DNA of 44,472 nucleotides from contig CAMATD010000009.1 in NCBI GenBank assembly GCA_945860785.1, positions 1 to 44,472 of the forward strand, written 5' to 3'. The DNA is from Variovorax sp. YR752 (GTDB lineage: Bacteria; Pseudomonadota; Gammaproteobacteria; Burkholderiales; Burkholderiaceae_C). The notes under the pieces are model-generated. The model saw nothing but the letters and a program-made list of their open reading frames with translations. It ran no database searches and was not told the origin of the DNA. The position numbers and the translations under genes were made by a program. Shown here piece after piece: positions 17,481-27,742 of this stretch (position 1 is its first letter; every line of letters begins with the position of its first letter).

Positions 17481-18612
17481 GCGGTGTCCTTTGCATCAGG
17501 TGGGGGATAGTCGCCAAGGCGCATGAGGCCTTGCGCATCCCGGTCGAGCCGAACGGCGCGCGTCGATCGCTGCCAAGCCACGCGCTCGGCTTCGAACAGG
17601 TCGGGGTCGGCGTCCAGCACGCCGATGCGGTCGCTCCAGCGGCTGTCGCCCTGGTGGGCGCGGTGCAGCTGGGTGCGATGGAACAGGGCCTTCTCGAAGT
17701 TCGCGGCACGCAGGTCCGCATACGAGAAGTCGGCATAGGTCAGGCGGCTTCGCGCGAACGAGGTGCGCTCGCACCGCGCACGGTGAAAGACGCATTGCTC
17801 GAGGCCGGTGTCGGAAAAATCGGCATCGCTGAGCAGCGCATCGATCCACAGCGACTGGTCGAACACGCCGCCGCGGCAGTCCGCGTGGGCCATGTTGGCC
17901 TGCGGAAACAGCGACTGCGGCGCATGTACGCGCTGCATGCGCGCGCCGTCGAGCGCCGCGCCCTTGAAATTGCACTGCACGAGCCGCGCATCGTCGAACA
18001 CGCAGTTCGACAGGCGCGCGTCCACGAACTGGCAGAGCATGAACGACTGGCCGGCAAACGACTGGCCGCGCAGGTCGGCCTCCGAGAAGATGGCGTTGTG
18101 GAAGCTCGCGCCCTGGAAATTCGCCTGCCGCAGGTCCGAGCGGAAGAACACGGCGATCGTGAGCTCGGCATCGGCGAAGTTCGCATTGCCAAGGCGGCTT
18201 TCGTTGAAGATCGCCTTCGTGAGCTTGGCGCCCTTGAAACTGGCGCCTGGAACTCGCAGTCCTCGAAGGCTGTTTCCGTCAGCTCGGCAGCCTCGCCGTG
18301 CAGGCCTTGCAGGTCGGACTCGGCCACGACGGTGCCGGCCCAGTGGCTCGACGGCGCCTGCACGTCGCGCAGGCTGCAGCGCAGGAACGAAGCGCTGTCC
18401 AGATGGGCGCCCGCCAGCGCTGCGCCATTGAAGCGGCAGCGATCGAACACCGAATCGTTCAGGCGCGCACGCTCCAGCGCAGCCTGGGTGAAGCTGCATT
18501 CGCTGAACAGTCCGCCGGACAGGTCGAGGTCGGTCAACTGCATTCCCTTGAAGTCTTCCCCCTGCAATTGCACGCCGTTGCGGACCTTGGACACCAGTTC
18601 TTGCGGGCTCAT
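17477..18612 (-). pseudogene. Pentapeptide-repeat protein of the T6SS module, frameshifted
   Basis: ATG 18612 (MSPQELVSKVRNGVQLQGEDFKGMQLTDLDLSGG) overlaps the stop of the DUF2169 gene by ATGA. Pentapeptides continue to FEDCEFQ near 18245. The frame then shifts and resumes with ASFKGAKLTKAIFNESRLGNANFADAEL through to the end at 17477. One G missing from a GGG run at the junction (CAGGCGCC for CAGGGCGCC) explains the shift. Repaired length is about 378 residues, usual for this accessory protein. It is a predicted beta-helix scaffold working with DUF2169, DUF3540 and DUF4150 partners. Confidence 0.82.
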
Positions 18613-21252
18613 TCGACGGCGGTCGCGCGCGAAGCCGGCACGGTCTTGGTCTGCTCGAGGTAGGCGCCGTGCGTCTCGGTGATGTCGTCGATCAGGATCT
18701 GAGACATGTCGGTGCGAAAGAGGTTGGTCTCGCGCAGGTCGGCCGACAGCAGCCGGGCCTTGTTGAAATTGGCGGTCATGAGGTTCGCGGCGCGCAGCGA
18801 GGCCCGGCTCAGGTTGCTGCGGATGAAGAGGCTCTCGGGCGCCTGCACCGCGCTCAGGTCGCCGGCCGTCAGGTTGGAGGAAGAGAAATCGCAGGTGTCG
18901 AGCGTCGCGCGGGCGAATCGCACGCCCTCCATCGGAATGTCGCGCAGGCTGCACTGCACCAGCGTGGCCTCTTCGAAGTTCGCGCCGCGCAGGCTGCTGT
19001 TGCCCACGAAGCAGGTGGTGCGCAGCAGGGCGCGCTGGAAGCCGATCCGGTCGTCGCCGTTGGTGTGGGTCCACATGCAGGCTTCGAGTTCGGCGTCCGA
19101 GAAGTCGAGCCCGGCGACGCGGCAGGCCATGAAGCCCGCCTTCAGGAGCCGCGCCTTGCGGAAGCTGCAGTCTTCGATGACGGTGTCGGACAGGAAACCG
19201 ATGTAGGCTCGCATCGAGCCCGTCGAAGGTGCAGCGCAGCAGCTGCGCTCCGATCAGGTGCAGCCGGTCCATGCGGGCCGACGAGAAGTTGCACTGCACG
19301 AACTTCAGCTTCTCGAACGTCGCACCGTCGAACAGGGCGTGCGAGAAGTCGGCCTGTTCGCAGTCGATGCCCGCGAGGTTGGTGTCGCGAAAAAGCGCGC
19401 GCTGAAAGCCGGCCCCGGACAACCGGGCGCGCACCAGCACGGCCTGGCTGAAATCGGCCCCTTCGCACTGGGCATGGCGAAGGTCGGCGCCTTCGAGCAG
19501 GGCGCGCCGGAAGCAGGCGCCGCGCAGGTCCAGCCCGGACAGGTCGGCGGCGGTCAGGTCCATGTCGGTGAAGTCGCGGCTTCCGGCGAGGATCGCGTCG
19601 ACCTGCACACGCAGCACGGCGGCGCGGTCCGCGGACAAAGGATCGACGGGGGCCTGGTGTTGCGCGGAGCCGCGGTAGAGCGCGAGCAGGCCGCGCTCGC
19701 CGGCCACGGTCATCTTGCGCATCGCATCGACCTGGCTCGCGGGCACGGGCGCGGTGCCGGTCGCCGCGGCGATGCCTTCGAATCCGCGCAGGACGGCTGC
19801 GCTGTCGACGCTGGGCGGCCCCTTGAGCTGGGTGCGGTCGTGCTCGCGCACCAGCTTGCCGGTGTCGAAGCCTACCTTCATCGATTCCTTGGCGTTGGCG
19901 TCGGCCTCGCGCTGGAGGCGCTCGCGCTCGACGGCGCCCTGCGCGCGCTGGTCGCGGACATAGCGATCGGCCTGGTCCACGAAGTCGGGCAGCTCGCGCA
20001 GGCTCGGCATTCGGGTGAACGGCTCGGGAAGCCGGCGGTCGTTGAAATGCCGCGCCTTGTGTCCCGCCGCGATGGCCTTCTGCTTCAGTTCCTCGCGGGC
20101 CTGCCTGCCGCGCTCGCGCATGTTGTGCGCACCAGCGCCGTTTCGGCCGTGCCGATCTGGTCGAGCCACGGGCCGATGGCTTCTTCCGGCAGGAGTTCGT
20201 CGTCGCGGAACATGTAGAGCGCACCTTTCTCCGGATCGCAGCGCTGCCGCAGCACGGTGGCGTAGTGCGCCAGGCCGCGCGGCGCATCGATCGTTTCGAT
20301 GGCCGGCATCACATGGGAAACGTCGGAGGCGTTGTCCTCCTCGATGCGTGTCTCGCCATGAAAGACGAGCACGACGCGGTCAAGGTGCGGAAAGAACCAG
20401 GCGGTGGTGAGGCGCTGCGCAACCTCTTCGATCTCCGTGGGCGAACGGTGCCGCACCACCACCGCGAGGGCGCGCCAGTTCGGCAGATGGCCTTGCTGGA
20501 TCGGCACCTCGGGGTGCATGTTCCAGACCCGCGTAGGCGGTGCCCGGCGGAATCTCGATCGCGTCCCGGAAGCGCTGGTCGGCGGGCGCGGCGTTGAACA
20601 GCTGCCAGTCCATGTCCTTGGCAAAGCCGGGAAAGAGGTGGGCGCGCCAATGCGCGTCGTACTGCCTGCCCATGAGCCGCATGCGCCGCGGCGAGGCGAT
20701 GTCGATGGGCCCGAAGCCCGCGGGCGCCGGCGTGTCGCCCGGGTGATGCAGGCGCTGGGCCGGGTCCTCGATGTTGGGCACGCGCTGCACCTGCTGGCCA
20801 TTGACGACGTCCAGCCCGTGGCCCCGGCCCACCGGGTTGTCGGCGAAGCCCGGGCCGCCGTAGGCACGCGTCCAGTCGACGCGCATCGCCTCGAAGGGTT
20901 GGGGCGGGGTGGGGCGGCCGCCCACCCAGAAACGGTCGCCGAACACGGCCAGGTCCTTCGACAGCCCACCGAGTTGCAGCCGCGCGGCACAGCGCGTCTT
21001 CTCTTCCTGGTGGGTCGTGTACGCAAAACCCGTGGCGAGCATTTCCGCGCGGGCCTTGGGAATGCCCAGGTCGATGGCCGTGGTCGGCCCCAGCTCTTCG
21101 GACAGCGTCTTCCAGAACTCGGGCTCCGGCGTCAGCACCGGCTTGCCGCTCATCGACACCATGCACAGGGTGGTGACGGCGAGACGCTGCTCGCCCTGAC
21201 GGAGGAACGGACGGGTGATCACGCTCAGTCGCAGCGGCTTGACGGTCTTCAT
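18609..21252 (-). pseudogene. DUF2169 plus pentapeptide T6SS accessory protein, three frameshifts
   Basis: One long gene read in pieces. The DUF2169 domain (MKTVKPLRLSVITRPF, FAYTTHQEEKTRCAARLQL, VDWTRAYGGPGFADNPVGRG, IEIPPGTAY) runs from ATG 21252 to about 20530. It continues in another frame with NMHPEVPIQQGHLPNWRAL to IGPWLDQIGTAETALV near 20135. In a third frame come a helical linker (RERGRQAREELKQKAIAAGHKARHF) and pentapeptides up to CTFDGLDAS near 19205. A last frame carries YIGFLSDTVIEDCSF to the end at 18609. The repaired length of about 880 residues matches the DUF2169-family accessory protein. DUF2169 proteins are T6SS accessory factors encoded between VgrG and PAAR-like genes. Each break is a one- or two-base indel with coding on both sides intact. 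Confidence 0.82.
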
Positions 21253-21279
21253 GGGTGGCGCGTCCGCGGCGCCCGGCCT

Positions 21280-21730
21280 TCAGCGCACACGGAGAATCTC
21301 CAGCGGCGTGCGCTCCCGGTCGATGGCCACCGCCGCGGGATTGCCCGCGTCATAGCGCAGGTGGATCGCCTTGCGCGGCTGAAGAAACTGCGACACCAGG
21401 GCGTCCTCGACGAAGGTCGTGGATCGATGTGGCGTGCACCGTGCCGGCGTTGTCGGTGTAGTCCACGTCGAACACCAGGGCGCACACGGTCTGCCCGGCG
21501 GAGCCGCCGCGCGTCATGTTGCTGGGGTGCATGCGGACGTTGCGGATCACGCCCTCGACGGGCCGGCCCGCCTGCGCGAGGGAATGCCACAGTTTCCCCT
21601 CGGCCGAATAGCGCCGGTTCTCGGCGCTCATGTACCGCATGGCCACGATGCCTCCCACGGTCACCGCCGTCATCACGATGCCGAAGAAGACCCAGAGAAG
21701 CGTCTCCCACTCAGGCATGGATGCCGTCAC
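21280..21730 (-). pseudogene. Small membrane-anchored protein of the T6SS module, frameshifted
   Basis: The start is GTG 21730, overlapping the vgrG stop by GTGA; ATG 21718 (MPEWETLL) is an alternative. One N-terminal transmembrane segment (LLWVFFGIVMTAVTVGGIVAM) precedes a beta-rich domain (GVIRNVRMHPSNMTRGG, ALVFDVDYTDNAGTVHATSIHD). The frame shifts at about 21420 and continues TFVEDALVSQFLQPRKAIHLRYDAGNPAAVAIDRERTPLEILRVR to TGA at 21280. Repaired length is about 150 residues. No named family is recognised; position between VgrG and DUF2169 suggests an accessory role at the inner membrane. Confidence 0.65.
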
Positions 21731-24048
21731 ACGACAAGGTGCATGGCCTGCGCATAAGCCGCCATGCCGTCCATGAAGAAGCGCAGTGCAGCCTTGCCGA
21801 CCTGCACGGCCTCGGAAGTGATGTCGATGCCCTTGTTGGCGATCTTGAAGGTGAGAAAGTCGACCTTGAGCACGGCGTACTGCGAGTTGATGCCGTAGAA
21901 CTGCTGACGCACACCCCAGAAGTCCAGCGAAGCGCCCACGGCACCGAAGCGAAAGCCCACGCCGCCCGAGCGCGTCAGGCGCCAGTCGCTGCTCTTGGCG
22001 TAGTTGTTGTTGTAGGTGACGGAGTTGTTCGTGTAGTCGTTCGTCAGGTTCTTGTAGGTGTTCGACGTCGTGTTATAGACGTTGGTGTTGATGACGTGCT
22101 GCGTCGTGTTGAAAGTCACGTCCGGCGAGGTGTGGACCGTCGGGCCGGTGACCGTGGTGGTCGAGGGGCCGTCGACCAGCACGGTGTTCGAAGTGTTGAT
22201 CGTGTCGTTGCGCCCGGCGCTCACGAAGCGGATCTCCTGCCCGTCGATGGTGCCGTTGAAGCCGCCGGTGATGGCGAGCTTCACGCCGCCCGTGATCGTG
22301 TCGTTCAACCCGCCGCTGAGCATGCGCGTCTTGCCGCCCGAGATCGTCTGGTTCACGCCGCCGCTGATGGTTTCGCCGAAGCCGCCCGTCACATGGCGCG
22401 TGTCGCCGCCGGTGATGGTTTCCCTGGCTCCAGCGGAGATGTCGCGCGTCTCGCCGCTCTGGTAGGTGGCCGACTCGTGGCCCTTGATGAGGGTGGTGCG
22501 GGTGCCGTCGGTGGTGTGGGTCTCGTCGGCCTCGACCTCGACATCGAGGTTGCGCTCGGCGTGCAGCAGGATCTGCTCGGCGCCGCTGCGGTCTTCGAAG
22601 CGCAGCATGTTGGCCTGGTTGGCGGCGCCGCCGGTGCTCGAGCGCGTGAGGATGCCGCTGGCCGTGGCGTTGGCCGGCAGCTCCCACGGCGGCATCTGGT
22701 CGTTGTTGTAGACGCGGTCGGTGATGATGGGGCGGTCGGGCTCGCCGCCGATGAAATCGACGATCACTTCCTGGCCCACGCGCGGCATGTGCATGGTGCC
22801 GTAGTTGGCGCCGGCCCAGTTGCTCGACACGCGCACCCAGCACGAGCTGTTTTCGTCGGACTGGCCGTAGCGGTCCCAGCGGAACTGCAGCTTCACGCGG
22901 CCGAAGCGGTCGGTCCAGATTTCGTCCGGGCCGACGACGGTGGCGGTCTGCGGGCCGTTGGTGCGCGGCTTGGGCGTCTTGCGCGCGGGGCGGTAGGCGA
23001 CGGTGGAAGGGAGCACGGTGAAATCGAACTCGCACACCGATTCGCTGCTGCCGCCGCTGGAGTACTCGGGCTCCTGCAGGTCGTAGCGGGTTTCGGTGAC
23101 CAGGTATTCACGGTTGTCGGCTTCGCGCGGGCAATGCGTCATCTGGAACAGGTAGCCCGGCGCCATGCCCACGACGTTGGTGTGGCCCGATGCCAGCTCG
23201 TGCGCGCACTGCAGCTCCTGCAGGCGGATCTTCGCGTAGCTGTCGCCTTGCCCGTGCTCGCTGTAGCCGCCCAGCCATTCATAGACTTCGTAGGTCGAAT
23301 GGTCGTGGCCCTTCGGGTCCTGCTGCACGCTTTGCAGCGAAGCGCGCGATTTCTTGAAGTCGAAGTCGTCGAGCATTACGCGGCCCGAGGTGATCTGCTC
23401 CGAAATGCGCCGCTGGTCGATGCAGGGCTCCATCGCATTGAGCACGCGGTCGCGCGGGCGGTAGGGAATGGTGCCGTGGCCCGGCAGGTTGCCGTAGCCG
23501 CCGGTGTCGTCGGCCAGCACGAGCAGGTGCGAGCCGTTGCTGTGCTCGAAGTGGTAGGCAATGCCTTCATGCTCCATGAGGCGGCTCACGAAGGCGAAGT
23601 CGCTCTCCTGGTACTGCACGCAGTATTCCCAGGGGCGGTAGCTGCCGGTGAGACGCTTCTCGAACTGGAAGCCGTATTTGCCCAGCACGTCGTCGAGCAC
23701 CTCGGGCACGCTCTTGTTCTGGAAGATGCGGTAGTCGGTGGTGCGCGTGAGGTACCAGAGCCAGGGCTGCACCAGTGCGCGGTAGATGTAGTGGCGGCCG
23801 GTTTCGTTGGCGCGGCCCACGAGTTCGAAGCGCACCACCGTGCCGTTGAGATAGCGCGGCGCGCCTTCGTCGGCCAGCTCCAGCGTGAGCGAGGTGCCGA
23901 GCAGTGTCTTCAGGTCGAGGCTGAAGCTGGTGCTGACCATGTCGACCTCGAACTCGAACAACTGCGAGATGCCTTCCTGCCCCCGCATCGCGCGGAACTT
24001 GAGTTGCTCTGCGCTGAGGACGGTGTGGACGACGACGGTGCGTGGCAT
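21727..24048 (-). CDS. vgrG: VgrG spike protein
   Basis: A complete 773-residue VgrG (ATG 24048; a GTG at 24066 would add six residues). The gp27-like part holds LKFRAMRGQEGISQLFEFEVDMVS, WEYCVQYQESDFAFVSRLMEHEGIAYHFEHS and PGYLFQMTHCP. The gp5 OB fold has WTDRFGRVKLQFRWDRYGQSDENSSCWVRVSSNWAGANYGTMHMPRVGQEVIVDFIGGEPDRP. A needle follows, with nine tandem octapeptides (residues 532-603), then an Asn/Thr-rich region (NVYNTTSNTYKNLTNDYTNN) and a C-terminal domain ending QAMHLVV. It trimerises as the T6SS tip. It is the first gene of the 24.05-16.3 kb module. Unlike the remnant at 6921, it is intact. Confidence 0.95.
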   Translation of the reverse strand: MPRTVVVHTVLSAEQLKFRAMRGQEGISQLFEFEVDMVSTSFSLDLKTLLGTSLTLELADEGAPRYLNGTVVRFELVGRANETGRHYIYRALVQPWLWYLTRTTDYRIFQNKSVPEVLDDVLGKYGFQFEKRLTGSYRPWEYCVQYQESDFAFVSRLMEHEGIAYHFEHSNGSHLLVLADDTGGYGNLPGHGTIPYRPRDRVLNAMEPCIDQRRISEQITSGRVMLDDFDFKKSRASLQSVQQDPKGHDHSTYEVYEWLGGYSEHGQGDSYAKIRLQELQCAHELASGHTNVVGMAPGYLFQMTHCPREADNREYLVTETRYDLQEPEYSSGGSSESVCEFDFTVLPSTVAYRPARKTPKPRTNGPQTATVVGPDEIWTDRFGRVKLQFRWDRYGQSDENSSCWVRVSSNWAGANYGTMHMPRVGQEVIVDFIGGEPDRPIITDRVYNNDQMPPWELPANATASGILTRSSTGGAANQANMLRFEDRSGAEQILLHAERNLDVEVEADETHTTDGTRTTLIKGHESATYQSGETRDISAGARETITGGDTRHVTGGFGETISGGVNQTISGGKTRMLSGGLNDTITGGVKLAITGGFNGTIDGQEIRFVSAGRNDTINTSNTVLVDGPSTTTVTGPTVHTSPDVTFNTTQHVINTNVYNTTSNTYKNLTNDYTNNSVTYNNNYAKSSDWRLTRSGGVGFRFGAVGASLDFWGVRQQFYGINSQYAVLKVDFLTFKIANKGIDITSEAVQVGKAALRFFMDGMAAYAQAMHLVV
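22240..22455 (-). repeat. Nine tandem 24-bp units (octapeptide needle repeats) in vgrG
   Basis: The stretch encodes nine in-phase octapeptides of the form G-x-x-x-x-(I/V/L)-(S/T/D)-(G/A), such as GARETITG, GVNQTISG and GLNDTITG. It corresponds to the triple-stranded beta-prism needle of gp5-like proteins. Unit number could vary by slippage and would change needle length by about 8 residues each. Confidence 0.85.
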
Positions 24049-24199
24049 TCGGAATTTCCCTGGCACTTGGGGCTTCTGCGGATGCGAGTCTTCGGATGTC
24101 AGTCTAGAAATTCCTTATGTCATATACATGACGTGCATACATGATCCACGAGGGCGCCGCACTCTGAAAACGCAGGGCCGATGCAGCCTTACGGCACCC

Positions 24200-25237
24200 T
24201 TACATCGAGGCTTCGAGCATGGCCTTGTAGTCATCGCGCGTGGCCAGCCGCGGGTTGGTCTTGTGGCAATGGTCGGCCATTGCGCCGTCGATGATCTTCT
24301 CGAACAGCGCGGGCGTGACGCCCACTTCGGCCAGGCCCTTGGGCAGGCCGAAGCGCGCATTCATGTCGCGGATCGCATCGCCGAGGTCGCCGGCCGAATC
24401 GAGGTGCATGGCCTGCGCCATGCGCTGCAGCCGCTGCTCTTTCTGCACCGACTCGGCGCCCGCGTTGAAGTGAATCACCGCGGGCAGGAAGAGGGCGTTG
24501 AGCGTGCCGTGGTGCAGGCGCGGATCGACGCCGCCCAGGCTGTGGCTCAGCGAATGCACGCAGCCCAGGCCTTTCTGGAAGGCCATGGCGCCCTGCATCG
24601 AGGCGCTCATGAGATTGAGGCGCGCCTCGCGGTCGCTGCCGTCTTTCGTCGCGCGTTCGATGTGCGCCCAGGCGCGTTCGAGTCCGTCGAGACCGATGCC
24701 GTCGGCCGGCGGATTGAACGCGGCCGACATGAAAGTCTCCATGCAGTGCGCGATCGCGTCCATGCCGGTGGCGGCCGTGAGCCTGGGCGGCAGGCCGAGC
24801 GTGAGTTCGGGGTCGCAGATCGCGGCCTTGGGCATCAGGAACCAGCTGTGGAAGCCGAGCTTGCGGTGATCGTCGACGATCACGATGGCGCCGCGCGCCA
24901 CCTCGCTGCCGGTGCCGCTGGTGGTGGGCACCGCAATCAACGGCACCGCGCGATCGGTGATCCTGGGCGAACCGCCTTCGATGGTGGCGTAGGTCTTGAG
25001 CGGGCCTTCGTGCGTGGCCGCAATCGCCACGCCCTTGGCGCAGTCGATGGTGGAGCCGCCGCCCACGGCGATGAGGCCGTCGCAGCGGCCGCTTCGGTAC
25101 AGCTCGACGGCCGCGCGCACGCCGGCGTCGGTCACGATCAGCGGGCGATTGATGCCGATGCGCGCGCATTCGCTGGACAGCAGCCGGATGGCGCCGAATT
25201 CGAACTGGATCTGGGTGAGGTATTGGATGAGTGCCAT
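24200..25237 (-). CDS. Iron-type alcohol dehydrogenase with an internal deletion
   Basis: A member of the Fe-dependent (group III) alcohol dehydrogenase family, 345 residues where about 380 is usual. It starts MALIQYLTQIQFEFGAI. At LIVTDAGVRAAVELYRSGRCDGLIAVGGGSTIDCAKG, the region that normally separates the TDxGV motif from the next VRAAV block (about 37 residues, part of the Rossmann domain) is missing, with the frame kept. Still present are the GGGS dinucleotide-binding loop, PTTSGTGSEV, DPELT, and metal-ligand regions (ATGMDAIAHCMETF, HSLSHSLGG, and H in LHHGTLNA). The deletion probably impairs cofactor binding. It is divergent from the hydrolase gene at 25401. Confidence 0.85.
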   Translation of the reverse strand: MALIQYLTQIQFEFGAIRLLSSECARIGINRPLIVTDAGVRAAVELYRSGRCDGLIAVGGGSTIDCAKGVAIAATHEGPLKTYATIEGGSPRITDRAVPLIAVPTTSGTGSEVARGAIVIVDDHRKLGFHSWFLMPKAAICDPELTLGLPPRLTAATGMDAIAHCMETFMSAAFNPPADGIGLDGLERAWAHIERATKDGSDREARLNLMSASMQGAMAFQKGLGCVHSLSHSLGGVDPRLHHGTLNALFLPAVIHFNAGAESVQKEQRLQRMAQAMHLDSAGDLGDAIRDMNARFGLPKGLAEVGVTPALFEKIIDGAMADHCHKTNPRLATRDDYKAMLEASM

Positions 25238-25400
25238 GGGACGTAGGTGCCTGAACGCGTGGGGCAGTACGATTGCCGACTCTTCGAATCTAACAAGCGG
25301 GGGCAGTCTTGCACATGAACAAACCCCTTGCAGGTGTCGCGCCCGGCTCAGGCTCGGCGCGCACGCTGAGAAGGCCAGGCTGCTTCCTTCCGACGAACGC
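25238..25400. promoter_or_regulatory. Divergent control region between dehydrogenase and hydrolase genes
   Basis: 163 bases between the two starts. The stretch around 25270-25295 is A/T-richer (CTCTTCGAATCTAACAAG), the likely place for one or both promoters. No clear boxes, operators or hairpins were recognised. Confidence 0.3.
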
Positions 25401-26366
25401 ATGACGACCAATCCCCCGACGACATCCCCGCAACCGCCGCTCACCGCGAAGATGGCCAGCGTGGTCGACCGCATGGCGCGCGCCGGCCATCCGACGCTCG
25501 ACCAGCTCACGCCCGACGAGGCGAAGGCCTCCTACGAAAAGGGCGCGGGCGTGCTGGAAGTGCCCAAGCCCGAGCTGGCGCGCGTCGAAGACTTCAGCAT
25601 TGCCGCGCGTGACGGCTTTGCGATACCGGCGCGGCTTTATGCACCTTCGTCGGCCGTGCTGCCTGTGCTGGTGTACTTCCACGGCGGCGGCTTCACGGTC
25701 GGCAACATCCGCACGCACGACACGCTGTGCCGCGTGCTGAGTCTCAAGAGCGGATGCGCCGTGGTGTCGGTCGACTACCGGCTCGCGCCTGCGCACAAGT
25801 TTCCGACGGCGTCGAACGATGCGTGGGACGCCTTCGCGTTCATTGCCAAGGAAGGCGCGAGCCTCGGCCTCGATGCCAGCCGCCTCGCGGTCGGCGGCGA
25901 CAGCGCCGGCGGCACGCTCGCTGCCGTCTGCGCCATCCTGGCACGCGATGCCGGCCTGCCGCTCGCGCTGCAGATGCTGATCTACCCCGGCACCACCGCG
26001 CACCAAGACACGGCCTCGCACCAGCGCTTCGCCAACGGCCCGCTGCTGACGAAGGCGATGATCGATTTCTTCTTCGCCCAGTACGTGCGTACGCCGGCCG
26101 ACCGCGACGACTGGCGCTTTGCGCCGCTGCTGGCCGACGACGTCGACGGCGTGGCGCCCGCGTGGAGCGGCCTGGCCGAATGCGACCCGGTAGTGGACGA
26201 AGGCATTGCCTACGCCGACAAGCTGCGCGCCGCGGGCGTTCAGGTCGACCTGGAAATCTACCGCGGCGTGATCCACGAATTCATCAAGATGGGCCGGGCC
26301 TTGCCTGAAGCGCTGCAGGCGCAGGGCGATGCGGCCCGGGCGCTTCAGGAGGCCTTGCAGCCTTGA
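25401..26366 (+). CDS. Alpha/beta hydrolase of the hormone-sensitive-lipase group
   Basis: A 321-residue cytoplasmic esterase. It has the oxyanion motif YFHGGGFTVG near residue 95, the nucleophile elbow GGDSAGG near residue 165, a catalytic Asp in ECDPVVDEG and a His in VIHEFIKMG. This is the group IV (HSL) pattern. ATG 25401 is the first start that keeps the usual N-terminal cap (MTTNPPTTSP...VDRMARAGHPTLDQLTPDEAK); longer frames upstream overlap the divergent control region. Its TGA overlaps the start of the SWIM gene (TTGA), so it appears to be the first gene of that unit. The natural substrate is not evident. Confidence 0.9.
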   Translation: MTTNPPTTSPQPPLTAKMASVVDRMARAGHPTLDQLTPDEAKASYEKGAGVLEVPKPELARVEDFSIAARDGFAIPARLYAPSSAVLPVLVYFHGGGFTVGNIRTHDTLCRVLSLKSGCAVVSVDYRLAPAHKFPTASNDAWDAFAFIAKEGASLGLDASRLAVGGDSAGGTLAAVCAILARDAGLPLALQMLIYPGTTAHQDTASHQRFANGPLLTKAMIDFFFAQYVRTPADRDDWRFAPLLADDVDGVAPAWSGLAECDPVVDEGIAYADKLRAAGVQVDLEIYRGVIHEFIKMGRALPEALQAQGDAARALQEALQP

Positions 26367-27742
26367 GCGCAGTGGCGCACGCCTACCGCTACGCGCATGC
26401 GTCCGCCGCGGTGGCCGAGCCTGCGGGCCCGCGACTCAGCCTCGCGACGTCCAGCCCGCAGGCAGACGGCACCACGGCGCATCCGCATTTTTTCGAAGGG
26501 CACCTGTTGCAGCCGCGGCTGTATGCGGAGTTGCTCAGCGCGGTACACCTGGTGGTTGGGTCGCGCTTCTTCACGCCCGCCAACAGCGTGGCGCGCGCCA
26601 TCAGGCTGGCCGATCCGGTGGTCACGGCCGGTGGCGAGCTGTTGCGCTTCGAAGGGTTTTCGGCCTGCTGCAGCTGCTATGTGCGCGTCGACCTGCTGCC
26701 CGAGTCGTACGACGGGCAGGTGGTCGGCAAGGGCACGACCAATGTGGACTTCAATGCACCGATACGCGCTGCACTGGCGCGTCTGCGCGATGCCGACGGG
26801 CTGGCGCTCTCGGTGGGCTGCGATGCGCTCACGCTGCAATCGGGTGGTCACGAGGTGGTCGAGCGCAAGGTGGCGCTGCCGCTGCGCTGGCTGCGCGGCA
26901 TGGTCGAGGTGCAGTCGTACCTCGCCGGCATGCGGCATCGCTTCGAGCTCAAGGGGCTGGAGGCGCTGCGCTTCTTCCGCACGTTGCCCCGGGCCTCGAC
27001 CAGCCGCACGCCGCTGTGGGTGGTGCCGTCGCCCAAGGGGCCTTTCACCACGACACGGCCGCAGCCGCAGGGCGTGCGCGTGACCGACACGACGCGGCTG
27101 CGTGTGCTCGAAGCACTGCTGCCCAAGGCGCAGAGCCTGGCTGTGCATGCCGACGAGGCGTAGCAGGCCAGCGCCTGGGTGCTGAGTTTTCCCGGCGCGC
27201 GGCTCACGCTGGCGCTCAGCGCCGAGCCATGGCGCGGGTTTTCGGGTGAAGGACAGGCGTTGCGCGCGCTGATGCGCATGGACGATGAACGCGCGGTGTC
27301 GCAGGTGCGTGCGCAATTGAACTGGCAATCGGTGCTGGACACCGGAGCGCTGGCAACCACGCTTGGGCTGACCGCTTCGAGCGTGGAAGACAGCCTGCGC
27401 ATCCTCGGCGCGTCGGGCCTCGTGGGCTTCGATGTGGCGCAAGGGCGTTACTTTCACCGTGTGCTGCCGTTCGATCTGTCCTCGGTCGAGGACATGCACC
27501 CGCGGCTGGCCGACGCGCGTGAACTCATGGTGCAAGGCGCCGTTCGCGTGGTCAATGCCAGCCCGATCGATGCAGAGGTGCAAAGCGGCGGCACGGTGCA
27601 CAGCGTGCGGGAGATCGACGGCGAACTGCGCTGCACCTGCCCCTGGTACGCAAAGCATCAAGGCGAACGCGGTCCCTGCAAGCACGTGCTGGCGGTGGAG
27701 GCCACGGCCGCATCGCCGGCCCCGACGGAAAGCGCTCCATGA
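26363..27742 (+). pseudogene. SWIM zinc-finger protein interrupted by an in-frame TAG
   Basis: A single frame starting at TTG 26363 and overlapping the hydrolase stop. It reads about 266 codons (FEGHLLQPRLYAELLSAVHLVVGSRFFTP, GLALSVGCDALTLQSGGHEVVERKVALPLRWLRG), meets TAG at 27161-27163 (ADEA-stop-QASAWVLSF), and continues in the same frame to 27742. The end holds the SWIM motif CTCPWYAKHQGERGPCKH (C-x-C...C-x-H zinc ligands). Without the stop it would be about 459 residues. There is no frameshift; one base change (W or Q codon to TAG) explains it. SWIM domains bind nucleic acid or protein. The next gene starts at the ATGA overlap, typical of the SWIM/large-helical-protein pair. Confidence 0.75.

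Noticed and set aside
22240..22455. CRISPR-like repetitive array
   Set aside because: The 24-bp units are contiguous and in reading phase with octapeptides of the VgrG needle; there are no spacers.
20404..24144. A 1246-codon open frame on the plus strand
   Set aside because: It is antisense to vgrG and the DUF2169 gene, has no coherent domain, and arises from the GC-rich codon pattern of those genes.
27161..27163. Genome-wide reassignment of TAG
   Set aside because: TAG serves as a normal stop elsewhere in the window (for example the DUF2726 gene at 38839 and the restored response regulator at 12877-12879), so two internal TAGs do not imply recoding.
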